Under the pieces are notes generated by a model that was given only the letters and a program-made list of their open reading frames with translations, made no database searches and had not been told where the DNA came from. The position numbers and the translations under genes are program-made. From Bubalus kerabau (lineage: Eukaryota; Chordata; Mammalia; Artiodactyla; Bovidae), in assembly GCF_029407905.1 (NCBI RefSeq), contig NC_073646.1, positions 14,836,001-14,900,000 of the forward strand: a stretch of 64,000 nucleotides of DNA, read 5' to 3'. Positions 42,640-53,337 of this stretch are shown piece by piece; the first letter of the stretch is position 1; each line of letters begins with the position of its first letter.

Positions 42640-43059
42640 TATGTGTATAAACAGTATGAAACAGATGCTAAATGAAGGTACAAGTAGAAAGCGAACAGAA
42701 GAGCTTGGCTCTTCCTGGGGCTCCAGTATGACAGCAAGGAGGAGTGTCTGCACTGGACCTGAAGGCTGAGCAGGGTTTCAGTGGGTGAAGAGAGAGAAGG
42801 ACATTTCGGGTGAACTGCCAGCCCCAGGCAGGGAGGTGGAGATCACAAAGGCCAGAGTCCATGTATTGGTGCCAGCTTTTTTTTTTTTTTTCCCTGTTTC
42901 TTTCCCCATGGAAAGAAACCTCAGGATCTGTCTGGTTCACTTGAATGAATCACCTGCTGCCTGGATGGGCCTGAGAGCTGGAGATAAGCACAGGTGGAGG
43001 CTCTTTTAGCGTAGTCCTTCAGAACGTCACTCACCAAGCTCCCCCAAAGATGCTTACCA
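42640..43059. other. intron 1, nothing recognised
   Basis: A poly-T run at about 42880-42892. No repeat family or exon is apparent. Confidence 0.4.
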
Positions 43060-43285
43060 TACAGTCCCTTCATTCCTTCACTGTTCACTCACCCAATGGG
43101 CTTGAGCCCCTACTATGTGTCAGCTAACGAAGACGAGCCAGACCTCACCATTAAGGAGTTCTTAGGTCTGCTGTATTCTAACACTGTAATCTTGGGCAAG
43201 TTGCCTAACTTCCCTGAACCTCAGTCTCTTCATCCATAAAATGGGAATGTACTTAATACCACTGAACACTTAGAAATGATTAAGA
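43060..43285. mobile_element. MIR SINE
   Basis: GGGCTTGAGCCCCTACTATG, CTTGGGCAAGTTGCCTAACT, CAGTCTCTTCATCCATAAAA are MIR blocks. Confidence 0.65.
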
Positions 43286-43286
43286 T

Positions 43287-43410
43287 GGGAACGCCCTGGT
43301 GGCCCAATGGTTAGAACTCAGCATTCTCATTGTCAGGTGCTGGGTTCGATCCCTGGTCAGGATACTAATATCCCTCAAGCTGTGTGGCATGGCCAAAAAA
43401 ACAATTTAAA
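43287..43410 (+). mobile_element. CHR-type SINE, short
   Basis: GGGAACGCCCTGGTGGCCCA head, B-box GGGTTCGATCCCTGG, and GCTGTGTGGCATGGCCAAAA tail. Confidence 0.85.
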
Positions 43411-43457
43411 AAAATGGAAAAAAGAGAACTCTTTAAATACAGGTATAGGTTATATAG

Positions 43458-44118
43458 TATCATGGCATCTGTTCCCATCACTTCATGGGAAATAGAAGGG
43501 GAAACAGTGGAAACAGTGTCAGACTTTATTTTTTTGGGCTCCAAAATCACTGCAGATGGTGATTACAGCCATGAAATTAAAAGACGCTTACTCCTCGGAA
43601 GGTAGGTTATGACCAACCTAGATAGCATATTCAAAAGCAGAAACATTACTTTGCCAACAAAGGTCCGTGTAGTCAAGGCTACGGTTTTTCCTGTGGTCAT
43701 GTATGGATGTGAGAATTGGACTGTGAAGAAAGCTGAGTGCCGAATAATTGATGCTTTTGAACTGTGGTGTTGGAGAAGACTCTTGAGAGTCCCTTGGACT
43801 GCAAGGAGATCCAACCAGTCCATTCTGAAGGAGATCAGCCCTGGGCTTTCTTTGGAAGGAATGATGCTAAAGCTGAAACTCCAGTACTTTGGCCACCTCA
43901 TGCGAAGAGTTGACTCATTGGAAAAGACTCTGATGCTGGGAGGGATTGGGGGCAGGAGGAGAAGGGGATGACAGAGGATGAGATGGCTGGATGGCATCAC
44001 TGACTCGATGGATGTGAGTTTGAGTGAACTCCAGGAGATGGTGATGGACAGGGAGGCCTGGCGTGCTGCGATTCATGGGGTCGCAAAGAGTCGAACACGA
44101 CTGAGTGACTGAACTGAA
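43458..44118 (+). mobile_element. BovB LINE 3' fragment, young-looking
   Basis: RT C-terminal region from ATCATGGCATCTGTTCCCAT to the GTGACTGAACTGAAC tail. A TAG from GGTAGGTTATG (about 43601) splits two otherwise open remnants (43384-43605 and 43609-43971). Confidence 0.92.
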
Positions 44119-44345
44119 CAAATATATGATAGGTCCAAGTGGTCAAACCAAGAGATGGTTCTGGGGTCTGGAAAAGAAAAGGACATTTGAAGAAGGCTGA
44201 AAAGGTGAAGAGTGTTTAATCACTGACTGGAGGGAACAGCATTCCAGGCAGAGGGAATAGCGCATGTGTAGACTGACATGAAACAGCATATTTGACCTAG
44301 GAATTGCAGGTGGGTCAGTCATGTTTGAGAGAGACAAGACAGGTG
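44119..44345. mobile_element. ancient repeat, family uncertain
   Basis: GGGAACAGCATTCCAGGCAG, GGAATAGCGCATGTGTAGAC match the same unnamed old repeat type as at 40433. Confidence 0.4.
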
Positions 44346-44490
44346 GAGGACTTTTCCGGTGGTCCAGTGGCAAAGACTCTGAACCCCCAATATAGGGAGC
44401 CCAGTTCCATCCCTGGTCAAGGACCTAGATCCCACATGCTGCATTGAAAGATTCCACCTACCACAATGATGATGAAAGATCCAGCGTGCT
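44346..44490 (+). mobile_element. CHR-type SINE
   Basis: AGGACTTTTCCGGTGGTCC head, TCCATCCCTGGTCAAGGACC body, and a diverged 3' part. Confidence 0.78.
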
Positions 44491-44525
44491 GTAAATTTCA
44501 GAGGCCTGAGTAAGGAATTAAACTC

Positions 44526-44808
44526 TGATATTCATTAGAAGACTGATGCTGAAACTGAAGCTCCAGTACTTTGGCCATTGGATTCAAAGAGCCAACTCAT
44601 TGGAAAAGACCCTGATGCTTGGAAAGATTGAAGGCAGGAGGAGAAGGGGATGACAAAGGATGAGATGGTTGGATGGCATCGTCAACTCAATTGACATGAG
44701 TTTGAGCAAACTCTAGGAGATAGTGAAGGACAGGAAGCCTGGCAGGCTGCCATCCAGGGGGTCACTCAGAGTCGGACAGGACTAAAGCGACTTAGCAACA
44801 GCAGCAGC
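44526..44808 (+). mobile_element. BovB LINE 3' fragment
   Basis: From GATATTCATTAGAAGACTGA to the GCGACTTAGCAACAGCAGCA tail. It has stops in the RT frame. Confidence 0.88.
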
Positions 44809-44979
44809 AGATTTGAGCAGATTAAAGCTGCCAGGCTGTATGGAGCCACTGCAGGACAAGGGGCAGAAGTAAAGAAAGTGGCATCTTAGGAAGACTTATG
44901 TGGCAGTTGTTGTAGACTGGATGAAAGAGCAGGAACTCTGGGGTGGTGGAAGACCAACCTGGTGTGTTTTGGAATCATC

Positions 44980-45109
44980 TGATAAAATGGCAACCCGCTC
45001 CAGTATTCTTGCCTGGGAAACCCCGTGGACAGAGGAACCTAGCGGGCTGCAGTCCATGGGATTGCAAAGAACTGGACACAACTAAGCCACTGAGCACGCA
45101 CGCACGCAC
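44980..45109 (+). mobile_element. Bov-tA 3' half
   Basis: A 5'-truncated body from AAATGGCAACCCGCTCCAGT to the tail, with a short GCAC repeat (about 45092-45108). Confidence 0.85.
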
Positions 45110-45715
45110 GGTCATGACGTCACAGGGACTGGGCAGTGGGTGGGAGCAAGGGGCTAACCAGACATCTGGAAGGGAAAAAACATTGGTGATTGATTGCAGA
45201 GAGGAAAGACAGAGGCTCTTCTAAGCATAGACAGCGACAGGTGGGAAATAACTGTTGGTAGCCTGAAGTCTTAGGAATTTACATAGGCATCGGTGCTGGT
45301 TACTTTCGCTCTCAATAGGGTTTAAAAAGGTGCGTGGATTATGGGTTTTGGGAAAAGTAATAGTAATGGCCTCTTACCTTTATAGCACTTTCCAATGTAT
45401 ACTTCCCCCGTGTTTTCTAACTTACTCTTTACATAAAGGACAAAGAGCAGGAGGTGTCGTGGCAGGACTCACCCCAGGGAAGGAGAGCAGCCTGTACAGG
45501 CTGAGCGAGAGCACAACAGTCCGGGTTGTTTGCACTGGACGAGGGTTGTTTGCACTGGACCAGGGTGCCCGGGGGTATGTCTGTTTGGATGACACACAAA
45601 CAGCAGCTGCATCACAAGATGGTGACAAGTGTGTCTGGATTTCATAAAATCCAAAGTGGAAAGTAACTAAACGCATAACACCAATCACTCAGTTCATTTA
45701 AAATTTCCAAACAGG
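45110..45715. other. intron 1, unassigned, with a 20-bp tandem duplication
   Basis: GGGTTGTTTGCACTGGACGA (45523-45542) is followed directly by the same 20-mer ending CA (45543-45562). Short frames across it (45330-45647) have no known domain. Confidence 0.5.
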
Positions 45716-45880
45716 GGACTTCCCTGATGTTCCAGTGTTTAAGAATCCACCTTTCAGTGCAAGGGATGCGGGTTTGATTCCTGGTCAGGGAACTAAGATC
45801 CTACATATCATAGGGCAGTTAAGCCCATGAGCCACAACTAAGACCCAATGCAGCAAATAAGTAAATACGTATTTTTTTAA
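45716..45880 (+). mobile_element. CHR-type SINE
   Basis: GGGGACTTCCCTGATGTTCC head, GGTTTGATTCCTGGTCAGGG body, tail GCAAATAAGTAAATACG. Confidence 0.85.
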
Positions 45881-46064
45881 ATTCCCAAACAGGTAAGTCA
45901 TCCATTCATGTATTTTTCCATGCATCTATTCATTTCTTCATTCTTTGAATATGTATTTAACGGCAGCCTCGTATGCCAGATAATTGTGCTAAGCCCTTGA
46001 AAGTATAGTAGCGCTTTGAGTAAGACATATATTGTCTGTGCCTTCAGATAACTTAAGGTCTTCT

Positions 46065-46246
46065 GGTAAAATAGAACTACCATATGATCCAGCCATCTCA
46101 CTTCTGGATATTCCTGAAGGAGATGAAGACAGTGGATCAAAGAGTCCTCTGCACCTCCATGTTTGTAACAGCATTATTCACAGTAGCCAAGACATGCAAA
46201 CAACCTAAGTGTCTATCAATGGATGAATGGATAAAGAAGCGTTGTG
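46065..46246 (+). mobile_element. L1 3' region, left of BovB
   Basis: ACTACCATATGATCCAGCCA, CACAGTAGCCAAGACATGC and CAATGGATGAATGGATAAAG are in order. It is cut at the GTGCAATGGA block. Confidence 0.85.
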
Positions 46247-47294
46247 TGCAATGGAAAATTCTTAAAGAGATGGGAACACCAGACCACCTTACCTGTCTCC
46301 TGAGAAACCTGTTTGCAGGTCAAGAAGCTACAGTTAGAAATGGACATGGAACAACAGACTGGTTCCAAATTGGGAAAGGAGGATGAAAAGGCTGTATATT
46401 GTCACCCTGATTATTTTACTTATATGCAGAGTACATCATGTGAAATGCCAGGCTGGATAAATCACAAGCTGAAATCAAGATTTGCCAGGAGAAATATCAA
46501 CAGCCTCAGATATGCAGATGACCCCACTCCAATGGCAGAAAGTAAAGAGGAACTAAAGAGCCTCTTGATGAGGCTGAAAGATGAGAGTGAAAAAGCTGGC
46601 TTGAAACTCAACATTAAGAAAACTTAAGATTATGATATCCAGTCCCATCACTTCATGGCAAATAGAAGGGGATAAGTGGAAGCAGTGAGAGATTTTATTT
46701 TCTTGGGCTCCAAAATCACTGCAGATAGTGACTGCAGTCATGAAATTAAAAGCCACTTGCTCCTGGGAAGGAAAGATGTTTGCTCCTGACAGACCTAGAC
46801 AGCATATTAAAAAGCAGAAAACATCACTTTGCTGACAAAGGTCCATCTAGTCAAAGCTATGGTTTTTCCAGTAGTTGTGTATGGATTCGAGAGTTGAACC
46901 ATAAAGAAGGCTGAGCACCAAAGAATTAATGCTTTCCAATTGTGGTCTTGGAGAAGACTCTTGAGAGTCCCTTGGACAGCAAGGAGTATCAAACCAGTCA
47001 GTCCTAAAGGAAATCAACCCTGAATATTCCCTGGAAGGACTGGTGCTGAAGTTGAAGCTCCAATACTTTGGCCACCTGATTCGAAGAGCTGACTTGAAAG
47101 GCCCTGATGCTGGGAAAGATTGAAGTCAGGAGGAGAAGGGGATGACAGAGGATGAGATGGTTGGATGGCATCACTGACTCAATGGACATGAATTTGAGCA
47201 AACTCCGGCAGATAGTGAAGGACAGGGAAGCCCAGCAGGCTGCAGTTCATGGGGTTGCAAAGAGTCAGACATGACTCAGCAACTGAACAATAAC
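46247..47294 (+). mobile_element. BovB LINE inserted in L1, 1.05 kb
   Basis: Starts at ATGGGAACACCAGACCACC, runs through the diverged YADD region (YADDPTPMAES, with Thr-Thr replaced by Pro-Thr), and ends AACTGAACAATAACAACA. The RT frame is broken by stops and an 8-nt-scale disturbance near 46775. Confidence 0.92.
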
Positions 47295-47570
47295 AACAAA
47301 AATTACTCAGCCATGAAAAGAAGGGTATCCTGACATTTGTGACAGCATGGATGGAACTTGAGGGCATTTTGCTAATTGGTAAGTTAGAGAAAGACAAATA
47401 CCGCACGATGTCACTTATATGTGGAATCTTGAGCACATGTACACCCGTGGTGGATTCATGTTGATGTATGGCAAAACCCATACAATATTGTAAAGTAATT
47501 AACCTCCAATTAAAATAAAAAAAATTTTTTAATTAAAAAAAGATTAAAAAAATAAAAATAAAAGTATGTA
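47295..47570 (+). mobile_element. L1 3' region, right of BovB, with tail
   Basis: ATTACTCAGCCATGAAAAGA resumes the L1. It ends with ATTGTAAAGTAATTAACCTC and an A-rich tail, the artiodactyl L1 3' end. Confidence 0.85.
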
Positions 47571-47921
47571 AAAAAAAAAAAACAAAACAACCAAACTTGT
47601 AGAAACGGAAAGCGGTAAAGTGGTTGTCAGGGGCTGAGGGAGGAGGGAAATGGGAAGAGGCTGGTAAAAGGGTGCTAGTTTTCAAGTATGAAATGAATGA
47701 AGTCTGAAGATCCAATATGAAACGTGATGACTGGAGTTGATTATACTGAATTATGTAATTGAAATTTGCTGAGAGATTAGGACTTAATGTCCTCACGAAA
47801 AAATTAACAAATAAATACATGAGGTGATAGATGTGTTAACTTACTAGATAGTGAGACTCTTTTCACAGTGTTTACCTGTTTTGAATCACTACAATGTATA
47901 CTTTGAGTATCTTACATTTTG
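47571..47921 (+). mobile_element. older L1 3' UTR
   Basis: GGTTGTCAGGGGCTGAGGGA and GTAATTGAAATTTGCTGAGA match an older L1 3' end. The last part is unassigned. Confidence 0.5.
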
Positions 47922-48050
47922 ATGACTTCCCTGGTGGTCCAGTGATTAAGACTCTGTACTTCCAATGCAGGGAGCACAGGTTTGATCCCTGGTCGGGGAA
48001 CTAAGATCCCACATGCTGAGTGTTGTGACCAAATTGAAAAAAAAAAACCC
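47922..48050 (+). mobile_element. CHR-type SINE
   Basis: TGACTTCCCTGGTGGTCCAG head, GGTTTGATCCCTGGTCGGGG body, poly-A end. Confidence 0.88.
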
Positions 48051-48767
48051 ATATTTTTGTCAAGTATAGCTCAATAAAGTTGAAAAAAGTCTTCGGGAAC
48101 AGTTTCTGTTTCCAAGGATGCAAAACCAAAGGACCAAGCCTTGCAAAACCAAGGCTCCTAGTCCTTCAGAAACAGAATTCTTCAGCTTGCTGACCGGATG
48201 CCCTTGTAGCTAAATATTATCAAGAGATTAAATTAATTGTTTTGCCACAGACATGTTTTGCAGGCCCTTGAGAAGTTGGGTCCTAATAGGGTCAAACCAA
48301 GTTTTATGGGCTAACCCGAGTGCAATTACCTGATTCTGTTTTCCTGCAAGTGCCATGACCACAGACGCTGTGTGTGTCAGATGCTCTGCTGAATGCTCCC
48401 TCGGTGCCTACCACATTGCCCAGCACTTGGAAGCCTCACATTAAAAGAAATCAACAGTTGCTGAATCGGGCAACTGTTAATCCACAAAGACTGAGAAGCA
48501 AACGATTTAATCCTGTTTTATAAACATTCAAAATCATCAAACTAAAAAATAAAGTTAGCTGGAGCCTTGGTCTGTCACCTGCCCCTTTCTTGGTTCCTGG
48601 GGCTGCTAGTGGTTGAGGCTTCTTGCTTTCCTGCTTCGAAGGAAAGATGCAAGATTTCAGATCAGATACAAACAGTAGGAACAGATACCATTATAGTGAA
48701 CTGGCAGTGTGCAGTGAATGCTACGATAGGTGTAGGCTGGGCGAGGTGATTGACATAAACACCATAT
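48051..48767. other. intron 1, repeat-free island
   Basis: About 700 bp without a recognised repeat. No exon-like frame of BMERB1 is seen. A candidate for unannotated regulatory DNA only by virtue of lacking repeats. Confidence 0.4.
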
Positions 48768-48780
48768 CTCCTTGATTCTT

Positions 48781-48994
48781 GCGTGCATGCTAAGTCGACT
48801 CAGTCATTTCCGGCTCTTTGCAACCCCATGGACTGTAGCCCACCAGGCTCTTCTGTCCATGGAATTCTCTAGACAGGAATACTAGAGTGGGTTGCTATGC
48901 CCTCCTCCTGGGGATCTTCCCAACCCAGGGGATGAAATTAAGTCTCCTGCATTGCAGGCAGATTCTTTCACCCTCTGAGCCACCTGAGAAGCCC
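48781..48994 (-). mobile_element. Bov-tA SINE, perfect 13-nt duplication
   Basis: A reverse copy. CTCCTTGATTCTT occurs identically at 48768-48780 and 48995-49007. Confidence 0.92.
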
Positions 48995-49193
48995 CTCCTT
49001 GATTCTTCGATGTCAGCAAAGGTGGGATGCACCATTCATAGTCAGTCACATCTTTCAGGAAAAATGGAAACAAAAACCAGCATGGCAGCATTAAATTTAC
49101 TGGGCCATTAAATTTCATACAGAGAACAGAGTCATCTTAGACACCGTTGGTGAAACTGTTGAGTGTTCCAGCCTTTGGGGAAAGCAGTCGGAT

Positions 49194-49412
49194 GTGTCTG
49201 CATGGTAGTCGCTCAGTCGTGTCCTACTAACTGCAACCCCATGGACTGTAGCCCACCAGGCTCCTCTGTCCATGGAATTTTCCAGGCAAGAATACTGGAG
49301 TGGGTTGCCATTTCCTGCTCCAGGACATCTTCCGTACCCGGGGATTGAACCTGCATCTTTTGTGTCTCCTGTATTGGCAGGTAGATTCTTTACCACTGCA
49401 CCACCTGGGAAG
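49194..49412 (-). mobile_element. Bov-tA SINE
   Basis: A reverse copy. Flanks AAGCAGTCGGAT (49182-49193) and AAGCAATTGGAT (49413-49424) differ at two bases, so it is older than the copy 200 bp to the left. Confidence 0.9.
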
Positions 49413-49439
49413 TAAGCAATTGGATAACATCTATTAAAG

Positions 49440-49765
49440 TTTAAAATGCTCATATGCTTTGACTCAGCAGTCTGACTCCTGGGATGCTACCCAATAGAAA
49501 CAGAAGCACCAGTATATAAGGGCCTATGTACAAAAAAACAGAAACCAAAACACTGAACACAATGAAGGCCCAAGAGTAGAAGAATGGTTGAATAAATAAT
49601 TGTTCATCCACTGTGAAATGTTGGGAGCTATTAAAAAGGTATAAATTAGAGCAATAATACTTGTCTTAGAGGCATTATTAAGGGAGACTTCAAAGAAAAT
49701 TAATATAAGAGGATCTCATTTTTGTAAAACAAAATCTGTCTATATAGTACACATATAATGTATGC
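49440..49765 (+). mobile_element. ancient L1M-type 3' region
   Basis: CATATGCTTTGACTCAGCAG, AAGAATGGTTGAATAAATAA and TCTCATTTTTGTAAAACAAA are the sense version of the old repeat seen reversed at 23825. Confidence 0.55.
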
Positions 49766-49766
49766 A

Positions 49767-49769
<3 letters not shown>

Positions 49770-49801
<32 letters not shown>
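49770..49801. repeat. (GT)n microsatellite
   Basis: About 15 GT units followed by one TATGTGTGTG variant. Confidence 0.92.
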
Positions 49802-49808
<7 letters not shown>

Positions 49809-49815
49809 TGATTTT

Positions 49816-49933
49816 GTCTTTTTTTGGCCACACTAGGTGGCTTGAAAGATTACAATTCCTGGACTAGGATTGAACCCACGGCCTCAGCAGTGAAAGCCAG
49901 GAATCCTAATCATTAGGCCACTAAGGAACTCCC
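49816..49933 (-). mobile_element. CHR-type SINE, perfect 14-nt duplication
   Basis: A reverse copy. ATGTGTGTGATTTT at 49802-49815 and 49934-49947 is identical, so it inserted next to the existing GT repeat. Confidence 0.9.
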
Positions 49934-49947
49934 ATGTGTGTGATTTT

Positions 49948-50197
49948 ATTTGTATGGAGAACAACATGGAAAAATGCAGAACAAGTTGTTACTGTGGGCT
50001 ACCTGCAGAAAGGTGGGGTGAGAGGGCTGCTGTGAGGGGCAGAGAGAGGAGGGGGCAATAGAGAGTCAAACACAAAGCAAAATGAAAAAAGAAACACAGA
50101 AAAATTCACTTGCAGTATTATCAGATGTATACCTTGATGCTAAATTATGTGTTTGTGGAATGGGAAAGGGGCATCCTATCTTCAGAAATGCTAAAAT
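49948..50197. other. intron 1, probable continuation of old L1M repeat
   Basis: TTTGTATGGAGAACAACATG and ACCTGCAGAAAGGTGGGGTG are weakly L1-like. It contains the left copy of the site AAATGCTAAAAT. Confidence 0.4.
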
Positions 50198-50499
50198 AGG
50201 GCTTTCCCTGGTGGTCCAGTGGCTGAGACTCTGAGCTTCCAATGCAGGGGGCCCAGGTTTGATCCCTGGTCAGGGAACTAGATCCCACATGCCGCACCTA
50301 AGAGTTTGCATGCTGCGACTGAAGATCCTACATGCCACAACCAAGACCCGGTGCAGCCAAATAAATAAGTATTTTTAAAAAAAGAATTGTGAGTCTAGAA
50401 ATAACCCTCACTTTAAAGAAAATAAAGATCCCAGCATGCCGCAATGAAGATCCTGTATGCTGCAACTAAGACCCAGCACAGCCAAATAAATATTTTTAA
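50198..50499 (+). mobile_element. composite CHR SINE inside one target duplication
   Basis: A complete CHR copy (50199-50380) is followed by 40 bp of other sequence and a second 3'-half CHR (50425-50499, with TGCCGCAATGAAGATCCTGT). AAATGCTAAAAT flanks the whole block at 50186-50197 and 50500-50511. Confidence 0.8.
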
Positions 50500-50609
50500 A
50501 AATGCTAAAATGTGGGAGCAGAAAGTGGGTCACAGAATTGAAGAGATACAGTTTTATCTGACTTAATCCTCACTACAAGATAAAGCATTGTGTGTGTCTG
50601 TATATACAT

Positions 50610-50828
50610 GTGGGTTTTTCAGGTGGTGCCAGGGATAAAGAACTCGCCTGCCAGTGCAGGAGACATAAGAGACTCAGGCTCGATCCCTGGGTCAGGAAGA
50701 AACCCTGGAGGAGGGCATGGAAATCCACCCTAGTATTCTTGCTGGAGGATATCCTGGACGGAGGAGCCTGGCGGGCAACAGTCCATAGGGTCACAAAGCA
50801 TCAGACACGACTGAGTGACTGAACAAAA
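50610..50828 (+). mobile_element. Bov-tA SINE
   Basis: A forward copy with GTTTTTCAGGTGGTGCCAG head, GGCTCGATCCCTGGGTCAGG B-box region, and CGACTGAGTGACTGAACAAA tail. Confidence 0.88.
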
Positions 50829-50916
50829 GGGAAAGTTATAGACATTTTATGGTCCTAGATTCAAATCCCTTCTCCATTGATTAATGGGCCAAGATTTTTA
50901 TTTCTTTCTCTGTGTG

Positions 50917-51212
50917 TTCAGTTCAGTTCAGTTGCTCAGTCATGTCCAACTCTTTGCGACCCCATGAATCACAGCATGCCAGGCCTCCCTGTCCATCACC
51001 AACTCCCGGAGTTCACTCAAACTCACGTCCATCGAGTCGGTGATGCCATCCAGCCATCTCATCCTCTGTCGTCCCCTTTTCCTCCTGCCCCCAATCCCTC
51101 CCAGCATCAGAGTCTTTTCCAATGAGTCAACTCTTCGCATGAGGTGGCCAAAGTACTGGAGTTTCACCTTTAGCATCATTCCTTCCAAAGAACACCCAGG
51201 GCTGATCTCCTT
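50917..51212 (-). mobile_element. BovB LINE 3' fragment
   Basis: A reverse copy with TTCAGTTCAGTTCAGTTGC tail, covering the C-terminal domain of the RT frame to the CAGGGCTGATCTCCTT block. Confidence 0.92.
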
Positions 51213-51245
51213 TATACACACATAGACATATACATGTATATGTGT

Positions 51246-51455
51246 GATTGCATGCTGAGTCACATCAGTCGTGTCCGACTCTGCAACCCCATGGACTCCA
51301 GCATGCCAGGCTTCCCTGTCCTTGACCATCTCCTGGAGTTTGGTCAAATTCATGTCCATTGAGTCGGTGATACCATCCAACCATCTCATCCTCTGTCGTC
51401 CCCTTCTCTTCCTGCCCTCAATCTGTCCCAGCATCAGGGTCTTTTCCAATGAGTT
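51246..51455 (-). mobile_element. second, older BovB 3' fragment
   Basis: A reverse copy starting TTGCATGCTGAGTCACATCA. The same C-terminal region from a different, older copy (CTCGTG-type differences throughout). Confidence 0.88.
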
Positions 51456-51782
51456 TCCCTTTAGCTACTTGTAAATGTTTAACCGTATTAAATTACTCTG
51501 GCTTTCTGTATTTTTAAAGGGAAAGGCACCCGAAATAGTGCATGGAAACCTATTTTAAAGATCTGGGTGGTCACTGTGCTGACCATTCTTCCTTAGTCCT
51601 TCTTCCATTGCAGTTCCCACATGCCATCTTTCTCCTAGTGATCTCAGGGCTGAAAAAAGAAATAACTTTCTCCATAATCCTGGTCCCAGAGAGAAATTTG
51701 GGAAACAGGCCACAATAAGCAGAGGAAGGGATGAAGCAGTCGTTCCTTCCTTCATGCTTTTCTTCCTGTGTTTATGCCCCTC
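51456..51782. other. intron 1, nothing recognised
   Basis: No repeat or exon recognised. Confidence 0.4.
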
Positions 51783-52128
51783 TGTCTTGGTCCGTTCCTG
51801 CTGCTGTCCCAGAAGACCATAGACTGGGAACTTACAAACAGCTGCAGTTTCTCTATCACATCCTGGAGGCTAGGAAGTGCAAGATCAAGGCCCTGGCAGA
51901 CAGTGCCTGGTAGGGGCTTCCTGGTTCAGAGATGACTGTCCTTACATAGAGAAAGGGGGTGAATGGGCTCTCCAGGGTCTCTGATATAAGGTCACTAATC
52001 CCATTCATGAGGGCTCCACCCCCATGACCTAATCACCTCCCAAAGGCCCCATCTTCTAACACCATCACATTGGGGATTAGATTTTCATATGTGAATTGGA
52101 GCAAGACACAAACATTCAGTCTTTAGCA
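51783..52128 (-). mobile_element. ERVL-MaLR solo LTR (MST/MLT1 type)
   Basis: An old retrovirus-like LTR in reverse: TGTCTTGGTCCGTTCCTGCT at the left, CCATGACCTAATCACCTCCC and ACACAAACATTCAGTCTTTA at the right. The 5-nt flanks CCCTC and CTCTC are close to a duplication. No internal genes are present, so it is a solo LTR or fragment. Confidence 0.78.
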
Positions 52129-52630
52129 CTCTCCTCAGTCCAGGAATTAAGACAGCTCAGAGCTAGAAATTTGTCCAGGCCCTACTCCAGGGATGAAATG
52201 CTTTTAGCAGGTGGCTCTTAAAAGTGGCTATCATTGTGTCAAGGAACAGATGTGCTTAAATTATCTTCATTGAGGTTCCATTTGGTTCTTCCACACCCAG
52301 CACTCCTGATGAGACCGTTTCACCCACTCTGTGTTCGTGGTGCAGTGTGAATGCTGGAGACGCACCGTCCACCACTACACAATCCGTCCATCCCCAACCT
52401 GTTTAATAGATGCAGGGAAGGCGTCCCCCGTGCATATTTAAAACCAGAGCGAGTGACACTGAAAGAGCAGCCTAGCAGGGGCACAGGTGGCCGGGCTGGG
52501 ATCCAGGCGCTTGGAGGTCTGCTTTTGTAAGGATCAGCTCTGCCTTGCGGCAGGGCTTCCTTTCTCAAATGCTTATCCAAAGCCAGGACTAAGTTGGCTT
52601 TGTGTGTTTCTTCTCTACTGAAGTGGATAT
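52129..52630. other. intron 1, nothing recognised
   Basis: No repeat or exon recognised. The 86-codon minus-strand frame (52320-52580) has no domain. Confidence 0.4.
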
Positions 52631-52722
52631 TTCATTTACTAAGGTCAATTTCACATACCATAAAGTTAACCCTTAATCATCTTCAAGCGTACAGTTCAGT
52701 GGCACTTAGGATATTCCCGGGC
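52631..52722 (-). mobile_element. L1 fragment, part 1
   Basis: CAATTTCACATACCATAAAG and GCGTACAGTTCAGTGGCA start a reverse L1 that is split by three later insertions. Confidence 0.75.
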
Positions 52723-52924
52723 TTTCCTGGTGGCTCAGTGGTAAAAGAATCTGCCTGCAACGCAAGAGACGTGGGTTCGATCCCTGGGTCGGAAAAATCC
52801 CCTGGGGGAGGAAATGGCAACCCACTCCAGTATTTTTGTCTGGGAAATCCATGGACAGAGGAGCCTGGTGGGCTACAGTCCATGGGGTCTCAAAGAGTCA
52901 GGCACGACTGAGCCTGAGCACCAG
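52723..52924 (+). mobile_element. Bov-tA SINE in L1
   Basis: Forward copy: GGCTTTCCTGGTGGCTCAGT, GGGTTCGATCCCTGGGTC, end AGGCACGACTGAGCCTGAG. Confidence 0.9.
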
Positions 52925-53337
52925 CATGAATAGTACATTCAGAGGTGTGCGGCCATCACTCTGTCTAGTTCTGAAACATTTCTTCGCCCTCAGAGGAGAC
53001 TCCATACCCATGAAACAGTCCCTCCCCCCATACCCTTTCTCCTACTGTTTTCTGTGTCATTGGATTTACCTATTCTGGATGTTCAATATACATGGAGCCA
53101 TACGATGGGCGAATTTCACTTAGCATCATATTTTCAAGTTTCATCCATGTTGTAGCAGGTGTCAGCATGTCACTCCTTTTTATAAATATTTCACTTATGA
53201 ATACACTGCACTTTTCATTCATTCATCAGTTGATGGGTATTTGGGTCGCTTCCACCTTTTGGCCATGTGAATAATGCTGTTATAGACATTTGTGAATGAG
53301 TATTTGTTTGAGTACCTGTTTTAAATTCTTTGGTGTA
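52925..53337 (-). mobile_element. L1 fragment, part 2
   Basis: TTTCACTTAGCATCATATTT, TTTCATCCATGTTGTAGCAG, CATCAGTTGATGGGTATTTG. Confidence 0.85.
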
